DNA of 64,000 bases from Perca fluviatilis (GCF_010015445.1 NC_053112.1:8330403-8394402); one strand, 5' to 3'; numbered from the stretch's first letter, positions 10,998 to 25,377 are shown. Notes: generated from the sequence alone by a model not told the origin. A program made the numbers and translations.

Positions 10998-11095
10998 GAG
11001 AAACACACATTATATAGACACACACATTATATAGACACACACATTATATAGACACACACATTATATAGACACACACATTATATAGACATAGACAT
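10998..11095 (+). repeat. 17-bp tandem repeat next to the IgV acceptor
   Basis: About 5-6 units of ACACACATTATATAGAC. The inverted counterpart lies just upstream of the unit C IgV exon (47870-47935), so the array predates the duplication. Confidence 0.9.
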
Positions 11096-11226
11096 TATTT
11101 AGACAGTCTGAAATCCTCTTATCAAACTCTTTCATTGGTTTAAATGTAGTGGCACAACAGTTCTTTAAGTTCACTTTCCCACTTCTCCCCTTCAGGAGGA
11201 TAGAGCTGAGTAAATGTATAAGAGCT

Positions 11227-11979
11227 TGTCAGAAAGGGGCAGGATTTTAAGGACAGGCAAGAGTGACATCTTGTTGAGGAAGTAACCTCCTTAAATGTGC
11301 ATGTGACAATTATTCACCTCAATGATATATTAATTATTTTTAATGAATTAATAAAGCCCTGGACTAGATGTGTTTTGAGCAAGATTTCTGCTCTTGTTCA
11401 AAACTTTGTGCACATTAAAAATATATCTGTGTTCTGAGATTTGGAGGAGTCGTGATATTTTGAGGAAAATAAAGTAGCCTACCTAAAAAAAAAACTATAA
11501 AATAATCTACCTGCACCATAGCCTGCTGTGCATTATGTGATAGCTCTGCTGATACGGTAGATCTCAGACCGTCTGACAGACTCAGAGCCCCGTTTGGGTC
11601 TCTGGTCTCTGAATGAGCGAACGTTTAGGGAAGTGTCTGTACGCTGCGCTATGCTTTTTTCTCATTGGTTGTTGCGTTAAATCTTACCCAGATACCATAG
11701 TGCTATTTTCTGATTGGCTATTTATCCCCTTTCTTTTTCTTTTGATTGGCCGATATGTGGCAGGCTCTACTAAGAACTCCAGGGGAGACGCGCTTGATTC
11801 CTGCCGGTTCCATAAGTGAGAGCGGCGCGCCAGAACAATTATGGGCGCTGCGGCATATTAAATATATTATAAATAGTTTTTCCGTGTGAGAAATAGGCTA
11901 CAATGTAAGACTGTCACGCTCAATGTGTGACACTTGAGAGCCCTGAAGGGCGCTGAACAACGCTCCAAAGTTAGCTACA
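11227..11979. mobile_element. About 750-bp insertion in unit A intron 1 absent from unit C
   Basis: Flanking sequence (GTATAAGA... and ...GTTGGCGAGG) is contiguous in unit C near 45608-45622. The insert contains AGGGCTCTCAAGTGTCAC near 11935, a motif also seen beside the big minisatellite. Part of it (11236-11366) recurs inverted at 25535-25650. The open frame 11613-11819 inside it matches nothing known. Confidence 0.6.
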
Positions 11980-12700
11980 TGTTGGCGAGGGAAAGTCTGT
12001 TGTTTTAAAATGGTGCTGTGGCTCCTTTAAGAGAGCTCCGTGCATAGGTGTGTGTGTCAGTGAAGGGGGGAGAGGAGAGAAAGAGAGAAAGAGGAAGCAG
12101 ACGGTAGATGCGACCGGAGCAGAGTTGGTGGAATAAGTTGAAGTTTTGTACCCAGTGTGTGCGCTGTTGGAAATAAACTCCAGAAGACTAAAAGCCGAGC
12201 TCCATCATTGTCTCACCGGAAACGGGATTTTAACCCCGACGTTATTGGTCTTATAAAGTCGGCCCTGGAGGTAACGAGTCTCTCTGGTTTTCTGACCACA
12301 GGAAAGGTTAACACTGTTTATGGTCTATTTGAATATTTCTACATATATCATCAGGGATGTAAAGATACACTCAACTCATGATTCAATACACGATTTTCTC
12401 AGGATATTTTACAGAATGAGCTGCAGACAAATGAGTGAAAAATATTCTTTTATAAACTGTGCAAAATAACAGATGTGTCTTCTTATTAAAAGTGCTAATG
12501 AAATCGTATTTTATCTTAAATAACAAAAAGGTAATAAAAAATATCCGCTGAAATATAGAAGTTTGTCTCGCCATTTGAGTCTCTGGGGAAGTCTTTCTGG
12601 CCCAGAGGGTGCAGCTCCTCCGTTGGCCGCTATGCCCATGGTCGCTTTAAATCATGGCGCTGTTCCTCGGGGCTTTAAGAGAGCCGAAGTCCCTCCCCTT
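11980..12700 (-). repeat. Intron 1 block shared with unit C
   Basis: Inverted match to 44815-45620. It includes a purine-rich stretch and a short open frame (12157-12381) repeated as 45336-45073 in C. It could be an old LTR-like insertion or receptor intron sequence. No domain is seen. Confidence 0.55.
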
Positions 12701-12717
12701 CTGGTGGACCTGATGGG

Positions 12718-13332
12718 ACTGTCACTACCCAAAGTGAGTAGAGTGCAGCTTTGAGTTGCGCATGCGTCACTTTGCGACGAGTGCAGATGTGAGTTGCGCA
12801 TGCGTCACTTTGCGACAAGTAGCCTACAAGATGCTTTGAGCTAACGTTAGCAATCAAGTAGCCTACTAGATGCTAACGGCGTTTTGAGCTAACGTTAGCA
12901 ATCAAGTAGCTAGCCTACTAGATGCTAATGGCGTTTTTAGCTAACGTTAGCAGTCAAACAATCATAAATAGCTAAAACTTTTTTGAAATGACTGCTAGCT
13001 ACAAGTTAGCAATCAGACACAAAGGCTGTCACTTGAATGGCGTTTTGAGCTAACGTTAGCAACCAAACAATCATAGATAGCTAAAACGTTTTAGAAATGA
13101 TTTCCATCTTCTGTTATTGTAAAAGTTTATTATTTTACAGATTTCACAAATTTCAGTAAGACACGTTATGCCGTAAACAGTTTAAATCTGACCATGCGCA
13201 ACTCACATTTGCACTCGACCAAAGCCGGTCTGACTCGGCTAACATCGGGTATGACACGTTATGCCGTAAACCGTTTAAATCAGAGCATGCGCAACTCAAA
13301 GCTGCACTCTACTCATTTTGGGTAGTGACAGG
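12718..13332. mobile_element. About 0.6-kb palindromic MITE
   Basis: The inverted ends contain CTGTCACTACCCAAA, TGAGTAGAGTGCAGCTTTG and AGTTGCGCATGC (left) with the mirror copy at the right. The interior has repeated 'GAGCTAACGTTAGCAATCAA' motifs at about 12838, 12883, 12936 and 13048. Confidence 0.75.
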
Positions 13333-13721
13333 GACCTTAACTCGTAAAAAATATGAACGGTAGTGAACGCCGAGAAGCAAATAATTTTTTGATCCCGTTT
13401 GAATTGAGCCATGGACTACAAATATGATGTTCATCAATTTAAAAGATAATTTTTCAACCGAAGAAAGTCTCAGTTAGCCGTAGGTTAGTCATATGACCAC
13501 TTAGTTTTGTGTGAAACCGCTCAGTGAACTACCGTTTCACACAATCTACTGATGCTTGGTTTGCTCGCTAGCTAGCTAGCTTAGCTCTGTTAAACAACAC
13601 ATGTAACGTTATCTTAACTGCTGGGTTTTATCCAGTCAATTGTTTTCAGCAGAGAAGCAAAAGAACGAGCGAGATCCTCTGCTCATTTGAGTAACGTTAC
13701 ATCCCCGGTACCGTACAAGAG

Positions 13722-14998
<1,277 letters not shown>

Positions 14999-15080
14999 CC
15001 AGGATAGTTTCAGTAAACAGGAAAAAAGTTATTAAAAGTATTTTCATCATCACGTCCAGGAGAGAAGTAAACGGTTTCAT
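14999..15080 (-). pseudogene. Unit A exon 1, signal peptide
   Basis: 82 bp from ATG (15080-15078) to donor G|GTGAGT. It reads MKPFTSLLDVMMKILLITFF... ending TILG, a signal peptide with a second possible start at MMK. The exon is intact although the gene is broken at the IgV exon. Confidence 0.75.
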
Positions 15081-15867
15081 GACTTCTGAGATGTTTTGAC
15101 AACCTGCGCAATCCCAGTGAATGAACACGGACTGAGCAGTGACTGACCAACACTGGGGGCGAGAACAATAATGCTGCGTTCATGGCCCCTTTACAAAAAC
15201 ACGTAACTTACAACTCGTGAACTGGTACCACATCGTTGTACTCCCAGTTACAGTTTTTTTCGGTGAGAAATAAAAATAAATACACATAAATAGGCGACGT
15301 AAAGTAATTCCGCACATTGTAATCAAAACAACGTTAACGTTAGGTAGCTTGGAACGGTACTAAGTCGTGAGTCTGTGACTTGAAGTCGTAACTTACGAGC
15401 TAAAAATTGTGTCATGGAACGCACCGCGGCAGCATTTCCTGTGGTTCACTGTCAGATTCCTGTGATTCCTGTAGCCTCATTAACATATGTGTAGCACACA
15501 GAGTGTGGTTTCCTGGTGGTTGTGAACAAAACCAGCGGTCTCTGCTGTACAGCTGACGTCACTGCTGCTGTTGAGCGTGCATGTGTTGTGGGGCTCTTTG
15601 CTGTTTTTTTGTCGGCTCTTCATGCTGAACTGGTTGGCCCCTGACTTAGACTATATATATACTTTACAAATTAAGGTTTTTGCAAACAAAACACACATAG
15701 TTTACAGATACGATGTTTTATTCTACATTAAACTACCACAACAAGAAGGCTGAAATGATTACATAATTAAACACTGAAATTGACAGAACTGTTTTTAACA
15801 TTTTCAGTGTCTAAAATGTGACATTGAGTAGCCTACTTATAGCTAGCCTATTATTAATAGGATTAAT
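15081..15867 (-). promoter_or_regulatory. Putative 5' region of unit A, shared with 38334-39060 and 43860-44137
   Basis: Similarity between the three copies continues upstream of the signal exon (for example CTCCCAGTTACAGTTTTTTTC and GTAAAGTAATTCCGCACATT), so each exon kept its own upstream sequence. No clear TATA box was found. Confidence 0.4.
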
Positions 15868-17054
15868 GCGGATTCCGTCCTGGTCGTGGAACAACGGACC
15901 AGCTCTTCACTCTCGCAAGGATCCTGGGAGTATGCCCAACCGGTCTACATGTGTTTTGTGGATCTGGAAAAGGCTTATGACCGGGTCCCCCGGGAGATAC
16001 TGTGGGAGGTGCTGCAGGAATATGGGGTGAGGGGGTCCCTTCTCAGGGCCATCCAATCTCTGTACGACCAAAGGGAGAGCTGTGTCCGGGTTCTCGGCAG
16101 TAAGTCGGACTCGTTTCAGGTGAGGGTTGGCCTCCGCCAGGGCTGCGCTCTGTCACCAATCCTGTTTGTAATATTTATGGACAGGATATCGAGGCGTAGT
16201 CGGGGTGGGAGGGGTTGCAGTTCGGTGGGCTGGGGATCTCATCGCTGCTCTTTGCAGATGATGTGGTCCTGATGGCATCATCGGCCTGCGACCTTCAGCA
16301 CTCACTGGATCGGTTCGCGCCGAGTGTGAAGCGGTTGGGATGAGGATCAGCACCTCTAAATCGGAGGCCATGGTTCTCAGCAGGAAACCGATGGAATGGC
16401 CTTCTCCAGGTAGGGAATGAGTCCTTACCCCAAGTGAAGGAGTTCAAGTACCTTGGGGTTTTGTTCGTAAGTGAGGGACAATGGAGCGGGAGATTGGTCG
16501 GAGAAGTCGGGAGTGCGGTATTACATTCCATCTATCGCACACGTTGTAGACGAAACTGAGCCAGAAGGCAAAGCTCTCGATCTAACGGTCAGTTTTCGTT
16601 CCTACCCTCACCTATGGTCATGAAGGCTGGGTCATGACGCGAAGCAGATCCAGGGTACAAGCGGCCAAAATGGGTTTCCTCAGGAGGGTGGCTGGCGTCT
16701 CCCTTAGAGATAGGGTGAGAAGCTCAGTCATCCGTGAGGAGCTCGGAGTAGAGCCACTGCTCCTTTGACGTCGAAAGGAGCCAGTTGAGGTGGTTCGGGC
16801 ATCTGGTGAGGATGCCCCCTGGGGCCTCCCTAGGGAGGTGTTCCAGGCACGTCCAGCTGGGAGGAGGCCTCGGGGAAGACCCAGGACTAGGTGGAGGGAT
16901 TATATCTCCAACCTGGCCTGGGAACGCCTCGGGATCCCCCAGTCGGAGCTGGTTAATGTTGCTCGGGAAAGGGAAGTTTGGGGTCCCCTGCTGGAGCTGC
17001 TCCCCCCGCGACCCGACACCGGATAAGCGGACGAAGATGGATGGATGGATGGAT
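15868..17054 (+). mobile_element. Rex3-like RTE retrotransposon, 5'-truncated
   Basis: It begins inside the reverse transcriptase. FVDLEKAYDRVPRE is RT motif A, RVGLRQGCALSPILF is motif B, and FADDVVL (about 16253) is motif C with its two catalytic Asp. It then runs to the usual C-terminal RWRDYISNLAWERLG and LLPPRPDTG. The element ends in ATGGATGGATGG, and a GATG-type tail is characteristic of Rex3. Endonuclease and the start of RT are missing. Frame shifts split the protein (open pieces 15886-16272 and 16790-17026), so it is inactive. It sits between two signal-peptide exons. Confidence 0.85.
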
Positions 17055-17098
17055 TTTTTAAAACAATGCAATTCAGCCACCAAGGGGACCAGGGAGTG

Positions 17099-17102
<4 letters not shown>

Positions 17103-17142
<40 letters not shown>
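17103..17142 (+). repeat. (CT)n microsatellite
   Basis: About 20 CT units. Open frames over it with Arg/Glu or Ser/Leu runs are artefacts. Confidence 0.97.
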
Positions 17143-17145
<3 letters not shown>

Positions 17146-17723
17146 CCTCCCTGTCTCTCTGTAACGGGTTGTATGGGTTCTGTTGAATTGCTGCATAAAT
17201 GGGGACAGCGCCGTCTGCGTCACTTTCATGCATAGAGGACCGTCACACCTCTTTCTCTCTCCGTCCCTGTTTATAATTCATCTGAATGTTCTTTTAATCA
17301 CGTTTTACAGACAAGAATTAACCATTTAATGAAGATAAACACCATTAATTCATGTAATTTAAGTAAACTCCTAATTTTCTAATCAAACACATGCCCAGGT
17401 TTATTTAGTGAGTGTCCAGATGAAGACTTTTCAGGAGGAAGAGTAAGAAAGAGGTCTTCTATCGCTTCTGACTGTCTACAGTTGTAGGTTATCTTATTAA
17501 TCAGAAACAAAGCTCTTGTATTAATATAGTTCAGGTCAGTTTAAATCGTCACAGATTGTCTTCACACTGCTTAGTTGTGTTAGTGTTCAGTAATGAGCTC
17601 ATATTTATATTTTACATTTTCAGAAACATAATAAAATGCGTTTTTTTAGAAACCTAAATTCCACATGTTGCCAATAATCACAGGTAATTGTCAAATAAGC
17701 AGACTCATATGAATTAAACTCAC

Positions 17724-17805
17724 CCAGGATAGTTTCAGGAAACAGGAGAAAAGTTATAAAAAATATCTTCATCATCACGGCCAGGAGAGAAGTAAACGTC
17801 TTCAT
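17724..17805 (-). CDS. Extra signal-peptide exon, upstream of unit A
   Basis: 82 bp, ATG at 17805, reading MKTFTSLLAVMMKIFFITFLL then FPETILG to donor G|GTGAGT. Length, phase and donor match the first exons of units A, B and C. No IgV exon of its own follows before unit A's exon 1 at 15.0 kb. It may be an alternative first exon of unit A or the remnant of a lost unit. Its first intron (17270-17723) is homologous to that of the other copies. Confidence 0.55.
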
Positions 17806-18468
17806 AACACCTAGGGAGAAATGGATTCATGAGTTGAGACCGCCTAACAAAGTTGTTTTCTCCGTGAACCCGCCTCTTTCATCAGAGCATCAGTCAGAGT
17901 CAGTTCATTGGTGGAATCTGATCGGGACGGGACCTAGCCTGAATGACAGTCAAATATTTCTCACTCTCTCTATGCTTCCGCATTCTGAACTGGTATTTCA
18001 GTGTGTTTTAATTGTGACCTTGACACTTTATAAAGGATTTGTGTATTTTCTTCACCACTGTAAATAATAAAGTAAACTAAATCAGAGCAGAAAGACTAAA
18101 CTAAACCACACTGCATCAGGTTCTCTTTTAACATTTTTATTTGAAGTGATCTGAGGTCCGATATAAAGGCATCATGGGCAAACATCCAGAGAAGGGCTAC
18201 AGAGAGTCAGAACATGGAGGAAAGGTTGTTTTAACCATAGTGTTGTTATTCACAATTCAGTCAATGAATTCATTTAGAGTTCAACAATAATCAAAAGAGA
18301 AAATATTGGGAACAAAAGGAAAATAAAACATCGGAGGTTCATCATAACTGTGTCCACAGCGGTCCTTAGAGAGAGCCTCTGATAGGGCTCACCTTACTCA
18401 AAGCCATCGGACATTATTCACTCATATACTGACTATAGGAAACAAAAATACCCTCCCCCCAGTTCTCG
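17806..18468. other. Flank shared with 52540-52805
   Basis: 17990-18330 resembles 52540-52805 in the same orientation, including plus-strand AATAAA-type signals (for example 18067). It may be the 3' end of an unseen plus-strand transcript. No coding region recognised. Confidence 0.35.
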
Positions 18469-18608
18469 TGTGTGTGTGTGTGTGTGCGTGCGAGTGAGTG
18501 AGAGAGAGAGAGAGAAAGAGAGAGAGATATCTTTTTTTTCATTGGTTGTTGCGTCAGGGCTCTGAAGTTTTGAAGACAGGAAAGAGTGACAAAGTATGTA
18601 TTCCGTTT

Positions 18609-18639
<31 letters not shown>

Positions 18640-18640
18640 A
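18469..18640 (+). repeat. (GT)n / (GA)n microsatellites
   Basis: GT runs at 18470-18487 and 18611-18640 with a GA-rich run at 18498-18530 between them. Confidence 0.95.
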
Positions 18641-18800
18641 TTGTGAGTGAGTAAGTGAGTGGGCCAGATCCTTTTCATGACTCATAGTAAGAAAAGCTAA
18701 TCATATATAGATAGATATCACTTCTATGTGGCATCTAGCCTACTGTTGACCTTGCCATGAATTTCAAGAGCCAGTCAGCCATCACCGGAAAAGTGTACAA

Positions 18801-18838
18801 AGCAGACATGTTGACATGTCATAGTAGGAAAAGCACAG
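18801..18838 (+). repeat. Left 38-bp inverted repeat flanking the 47-bp minisatellite
   Basis: It starts AGCAGACATGTTGACATG and ends GGAAAAGCACAG. It matches the reverse complement of 25453-25490 at 36 of 38 positions and lies 4 bases outside the tandem array. Confidence 0.9.
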
Positions 18839-18841
18839 GTG

Positions 18842-21800
18842 TATTTAGGAGAGACCCTGGTATTAAACCATTAATGATGGCTGCATTCCACTTAGGAGAG
18901 GCCCTGGTATTAAACCATCACTGATGGCTGCATTCCACTTAGGAGAGACCCTGGTATTAAACCATTACTGATGGCTGCATTCCACTTAGGAGAGGCCCTG
19001 GTATTCAACCATTAATGATGGCTGCATTCCACTTAGGAGAGGTCCTGGTATTAAACCATTACTGATGGCTGCATTCCACTTAGGAGAGGTCCTGGTATTA
19101 AACCATTACTGGTGGCTGCATTCCACTTAGGAGAGGTCCTGGTATTAAACCATTACTGATGGCTGCATTCCACTTAGGAGAGGTCCTGGTATTAAACCAT
19201 TACTGATGGCTGCATTCCACTTAGGAGAGACCCTGGTATTAAACCATTAATGATGGCTGCATTCCACTTAGGAGAGACCCTGGTATTAAACCATTAATGA
19301 TGGCTGCATTCCACTTAGGAGAGGTCCTGGTATTAAACCATTAATGATGGCTGCATTCCACTTAGGAGAGGTCCTGGTATTAAACCATTAATGATGGTTG
19401 CATTCCACTTAGGAGAGGTCCTGGTATTAAACCATTACTGATGGCTGCATTCCACTTAGGAGAGACCCTGGTATTAAACCATTACTGATGGCTGCATTCC
19501 ACTTAGGAGAGACCCTGGTATTAAACCTATTACTGATGGCTGCATTCCACTTAGGCGCGGGTCCTGGTATTAAACCATTACTGATGGCTGCATTCCACTT
19601 AGGAGAGACCCTGGTATTAAACCATTACTGATGGCTGCATTCCACTTAGGAGAGGTCCTGGTATTAAACCATTACTGATGCCTGCATTCCACTTAGGAGA
19701 GACCCTGGTATTAAACCATTACTGATGGCTGCATTCCACTTAGGAGAGGTCCTGGTATTAAACCATTACTGATGCCTGCATTCCACTTAGGAGAGGCCCT
19801 GGTATTAAACCATTAATGATGCCTGCATTCCACTTAGGAGAGACCCTGGTATTAAACCATTACTGATGGCTGCATTCCACTTAGGAGAGGTCCTGGTATT
19901 AAACCATTACTGATGGCTGCATTCCACTTAGGAGACCCTGGTATTAAACCATTACTGATGGCTGCATTCCACTTAGGAGAGGTCCTGGTATTAAACCATT
20001 AATGATGGCTGCATTCCACTTAGGAGGGCCCTGGTATTAAACCATTAATGATGGCTGCATTCCACTTAGGAGAGGTCCTGGTATTAAACCATTAATTATG
20101 GCTGCATTCCACTTAGGAGAGGCCCTGGTATTAAACCATTACTGATGGCTGCATTCCACTTAGGAGAGACCCTGGTATTAAACCATTACGGATGGCTGCA
20201 TTCCACTTAGGAGAGGCCCTGGTATTAAACCATTAATGATGGCTGCATTCCACTTAGGAGAGGTCCTGGTATTAAACCATTACTGATGGCTGCATTCCAC
20301 TTAGGAGAGGTCCTGGTATTAAACCATTACTGGTGGCTGCATTCCACTTAGGAGAGGTCCTGGTATTAAACCATTACTGATGGCTGCATTCCACTTAGGA
20401 GAGGTCCTGGTATTAAACCATTACTGATGGCTGCATTCCACTTAGGAGAGACCCTGGTATTAAACCATTAATGATGGCTGCATTCCACTTAGGAGAGACC
20501 CTGGTATTAAACCATTAATGATGGCTGCATTCCACTTAGGAGAGGTCCTGGTATTAAACCATTAATGATGGCTGCATTCCACTTAGGAGAGGCCCTGGTA
20601 TTAAACCATTAATGATGGTTGCATTCCACTTAGGAGAGGTCCTGGTATTAAACCATTACTGATGGCTGCATTCCACTTAGGAGAGGTCCTGGTATTAAAC
20701 CATTAATGATGGCTGCATTCCACTTAGGAGAGGTCCTGGTATTAAACCATTAATGATGGCTGCATTCCACTTAGGAGAGGTCCTGGTATTAAACCATTAA
20801 TGATGGCTGCATTCCACTTAGGAGAGGTCCTGGTATTAAACCATTAATGATGGCTGCATTCCACTTAGGAGGGTCCTGGTATTAAACCATTACTGATGGC
20901 TGCATTCCACTTAGGAGAGACCCTGGTATTAAACCATTAATGATGGCTGCATTCCACTTAGGGAGACCCTGGTATTAAACCATTAATGATGGCTGCATTC
21001 CACTTAAGGAGAGGTCCTGGTATTAAACCATTAATGATGGCTGCATTCCACTTAGAAGAGGTCCTGGTATTAAACCATTAATGATGGTTGCATTCCACTT
21101 AGGAGAGACCCTGGTATTAAACCATTAACGATGGCTGCATTCCACTTAGGAGAGGTCCGGTATTAAACCATTACTGATGGCTGCATTCCACTACGGAGAG
21201 GTCCTGGTATTAAACCATTACTGATGGCTGCATTCCACTTAGGAGAGACCCTGGTATTAAACCATTAATGATGGCTGCATTCCACTTAGAGAGACCCTGG
21301 TATTAAACCATTAATGATGGCTGCATTCCACTTAGGAGAGGTCCTGGTATTAAACCATTAATGATGGCTGCATTCCACTTAGAAGAGGTCCTGGTATTAA
21401 ACCATTACTGATGGCTGCATTCCACTTAGGAGAGACCCTGGTATTAAACCATTAATGATGGTTGCATTCCACTTAGGAGAGGTCCTGGTATTAAACCATC
21501 ACTGATGGCTGCATTCCACTTAGGAGAGGTCCTGGTATTAAACCATTACTGATGGCTGCATTCCACTTAGGAGAGGTCCTGGTATTAAACCATTAATGAT
21601 GGCTGCATTCCACTTAGGAGAGGTCCTGGTATTAAACCATTACTGATGGCTGCATTCCACTTAGGAGAGGCCCTGGTATTAAACCATCACTGATGGCTAC
21701 ATTCCACTTAGGAGAGACCCTGGTATTAAACCATTAATGATGGCTGCATTCCACTTAGGAGAGGTCCTGGTATTAAACCATTACTGATGGCTGCATTCCA

Positions 21801-24800
21801 CTTAGGAGAGGTCCTGGTATTAAACCATTAATGATGGCTGCATTCCACTTAGGAGAGGTCCTGGTATTAAACCATTACTGATGGCTGCATTCCACTTAGG
21901 AGAGGTCCTGGTATTAAACCATTACTGATGGCTGCATTCCACTTAGGAGAGGTCCTGGTATTAAACCATTAATGATGGCTGCATTCCACTTAGGAGAGGT
22001 CCTGGTATTAAACCATCACTGATGGCTACATTCCACTTAGGAGAGGCCCTGGTATTAAACCATTACTGATGGCTGCATTCCACTTAGGAGAGGTCCTGGT
22101 ATTAAACCATTAATGATGGCTGCATTCCACTTAGGAGAGACCCTGGTATTAAACCATTAATGATGGCTGCATTCCACTTAGGAGAGGCCCTGGTATTAAA
22201 CCATTACTGATGGCTGCATTCCACTTAGGAGAGGTCCTGGTATTAAACCATTAATGATGGCTGCATTCCACTTAGGAGAGGTCCTGGTATTAAACCATTA
22301 ATGATGGCTGCATTCCACTTAGGAGAGACCCTGGTATTAAACCATTAATGATGGCTGCATTCCACTTAAGGAGACCCTGGTATTAAACCATTAATGATGG
22401 CTGCATTCCACTTAGGAGAGGTCCTGGTATTAAACCATTACTGATGGCTGCATTCCACTTAGGAGAGGTCCTGGTATTAAACCATTAATGATGGCTGCAT
22501 TCCACTTAGGAGAGACCCTGGTATTAAACCATTAATGATGGCTGCATTCCACTTAGGAGAGGTCCTGGTATTAAACCATTACTGATGGCTGCATTCCACT
22601 TAGGAGAGGTCCTGGTATTAAACCATTACTGATGGCTGCATTCCACTTAGGAGAGGCCCTGGTATTAAATCTTTAATGATGGCTGCATTCCACTTAGGAG
22701 AGGCCCTGGTATTAAACCATTACTGATGGCTGCATTCCACTTAGGAGAGGTCCTGGTATTCAACCATTACTGATGGCTGCATTCCACTTAGGAGGGCCCT
22801 GGTATTAAAACCATTACGATGGCTGCATTCCACTTAGGAGAGGTCCTGGTATTAAACCATTACTGATGGCTGCATTCCACTTAGGAGAGGTCCTGGTATT
22901 AAACCATTACTGATGGCTGCATTCCACTTAGGAGAGACCCTGGTATTAAACCATTAATGATGGCTGCATTCCACTTAGGAGGTCCTGGTATTAAACCATT
23001 ACTGATGGCTGCATTCCACTTAGGAGAGACCCTGGTATTAAACCATTAATGATGGCTGCATTCCACTTAGGAGAGGTCCTGGTATTAAACCATTAATGAT
23101 GGCTGCATTCCACATAGGAGAGGTCCTGTATTAAACCATTACTGATGGCTGCATTCCACTTAGGGAGGCCCTGGTATTAAATCATTAATGATGGCTGCAT
23201 TCCACTTAGGAGGCCCTGGTATTAAACCATTACTGATGGCTGCATTCCACTTAGGAGAGGTCCTGGTATTAAACCATTAATGATGGCTGCATTCCACTTA
23301 GAGAGGTCCTGGTATTAAACCATTAATGATGGCTGCATTCCACTTAGGAGAGGCCCTGGTATTAAACCATTACTGATGGCTGCATTCCACTTAGGAGAGG
23401 CCTGGTATTAAACCATTACTGATGGCTGCATTCCACTTAGGAGAGACTCGGTATTAAACCATTAATGATGGCTGCATTCCACTTAGGAGAGGTCCTGGTA
23501 TTAAACCATCACTGATGGCTGCATTCCACTTAGGAGAGGCCCTGGTATTAAACCATTACTGATGGCTGCATTCCACTTAAGAGAGGTCCTGGTATTAAAC
23601 CATTAATGATGGCTGCATTCCACTTAGGAGAGACCCTGGTATTAAACCATTACTGATGGCTGCATTCCACTTAGGAGAGGTCCTGGTATTAAACCATTAA
23701 TGATGGCTGCATTCCACTTAGGAGAGGTCCTGGTATTAAACCATTAATGATGGCTGCATTCCACTTAGGAGACCCTGGTATTAAACCATTAATGATGGCT
23801 GCATTCCACTTAGGAGAGGTCCTGGTATTAAACCATTACTGATGGCTGCATTCCACTTAGGAGAGGTCCTGGTATTAAACCATTAATGATGGCTGCATTC
23901 CACTTAGAGAGGTCCTGGTATTAAACCATTACTGATGGCTGCATTCCACTTAGGAGAGGTCCTGGTATTAAACCATTAATGATGGCTGCATTCCACATAG
24001 GAGAGGTCCTGGTATTAAACCATTACTGATGGCTGCATTCCACTTAGAGAGGCCCTGGTATTAAACCATTAATGATGGCTGCATTCCACTTAGGAGAGGT
24101 CCTGGTATTAAATCATTAATGATGGCTGCATTCCACTTAGGAGAGGCCCTGGTATTAAACCATTACTGATGGCTGCATTCCACTTAGGAGAGGTCCTGGT
24201 ATTAAACCATTAATGATGGCTGCATTCCACTTAGGAGAGGTCCTGGTATTAAACCATTAATGATGGCTGCATTCCACTTAGGAGAGGCCCTGGTATTAAA
24301 CCATTACTGATGGCTGCATTCCACTTAGGAGAGGCCCTGGTATTAAACCATTACTGATGGCTGCATTCCACTTAGGAGAGACCCTGGTATTAAACCATTA
24401 ATGATGGCTGCATTCCACTTAGGAGAGGTCCTGGTATTAAACCATTACTGATGGCTGCATCCCACTTAGGAGAGGTCCTGGTATTAAACCATTAATGATG
24501 GCTGCATTCCACTTAGGAGAGACCCTGGTATTAAACCATTACTGATGGCTGCATTCCACTTAGGAGAGGTCCTGGTATTAAACCATTAATGATGGCTGCA
24601 TTCCACTTAGGAGAGGTCCTGGTATTAAACCATCACTGATGGCTGCATTCCACTTAGGAGAGGCCCTGGTATTAAACCATTACTGATGGCTGCATTCCAC
24701 TTAGGAGAGGTCCTGGTATTAAACCATTAATGATGGCTGCATTCCACTTAGGAGAGACCCTGGTATTAAACCATTACTGATGGCTGCATTCCACTTAGGA

Positions 24801-25377
24801 GAGGTCCTGGTATTAAACCATTAATGATGGCTGCATTCCACTTAGGAGAGGTCCTGGTATTAAACCATTAATGATGGCTGCATTCCACTTAGGAGAGACC
24901 CTGGTATTAAACCATTAATGATGGCTGCATTCCACTTAGGAGAGGTCCTGGTATTAAACCATTACTGATGGCTGCATTCCACTTAGGAGAGGTCCTGGTA
25001 TTAAACCATTAATGATGGCTGCATTCCACTTAGGAGAGGTCCTGGTATTAAACCATTACTGATGGCTGCATTCCACTTAGGAGAGGTCCTGGTGGAAACC
25101 ATTAACGATGGCTGCATTCCACTTAGAGAGGTCCTGGTATTAAACCATTACTGATGGCTGCATTCCACTTAGGAGAGGCCCTGGTATTAAACCATTAATG
25201 ATGGCTGCATTCCACTTAGGAGAGACCCTGGTATTAAACCATTACTGATGACTGCATTCCACTTAGGAGAGGTCCTGGTATTAAACCATTAATGATGGCT
25301 GCATTCCACTTAGGAGAGACCCTGGTATTAAACCATTACTGATGGCTGCATTCCACTTAGGAGAGGTCCTGGTATTG
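18842..25377 (+). repeat. 6.5-kb minisatellite of 47-bp units, about 139 copies
   Basis: The unit runs CCTGGTATTAAACC...GATGGCTGCATTCC...CTTAGGAGAG; for example, CCCTGG at 18855 recurs at 18902. Copies differ at a few sites: GAGACCC, GAGAGGTCC or GAGAGGCCC at one end, and ATTAATG, ATTACTG or ATCACTG in the middle. Rare copies are 1-4 bases short. There is no open frame and no spaced unique sequence, so it is a plain tandem array. Flanking inverted repeats at 18801-18838 and 25453-25490 suggest it grew inside a foldback element. Confidence 0.99.

Noticed and set aside
11980..12700. Solo LTR
   Set aside because: The block shared with 44815-45620 has an AATAAA-like and purine-rich layout, but I found no TG...CA ends or primer-binding site, and the duplication is explained by the receptor units.
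16724..17233. Minus-strand 169-codon frame with an Arg/Glu run
   Set aside because: Antisense of the Rex3-like element and of the (CT)n repeat.
18842..25377. CRISPR-like array
   Set aside because: Units are contiguous 47-bp tandem copies with no unique spacers, in vertebrate-type DNA.
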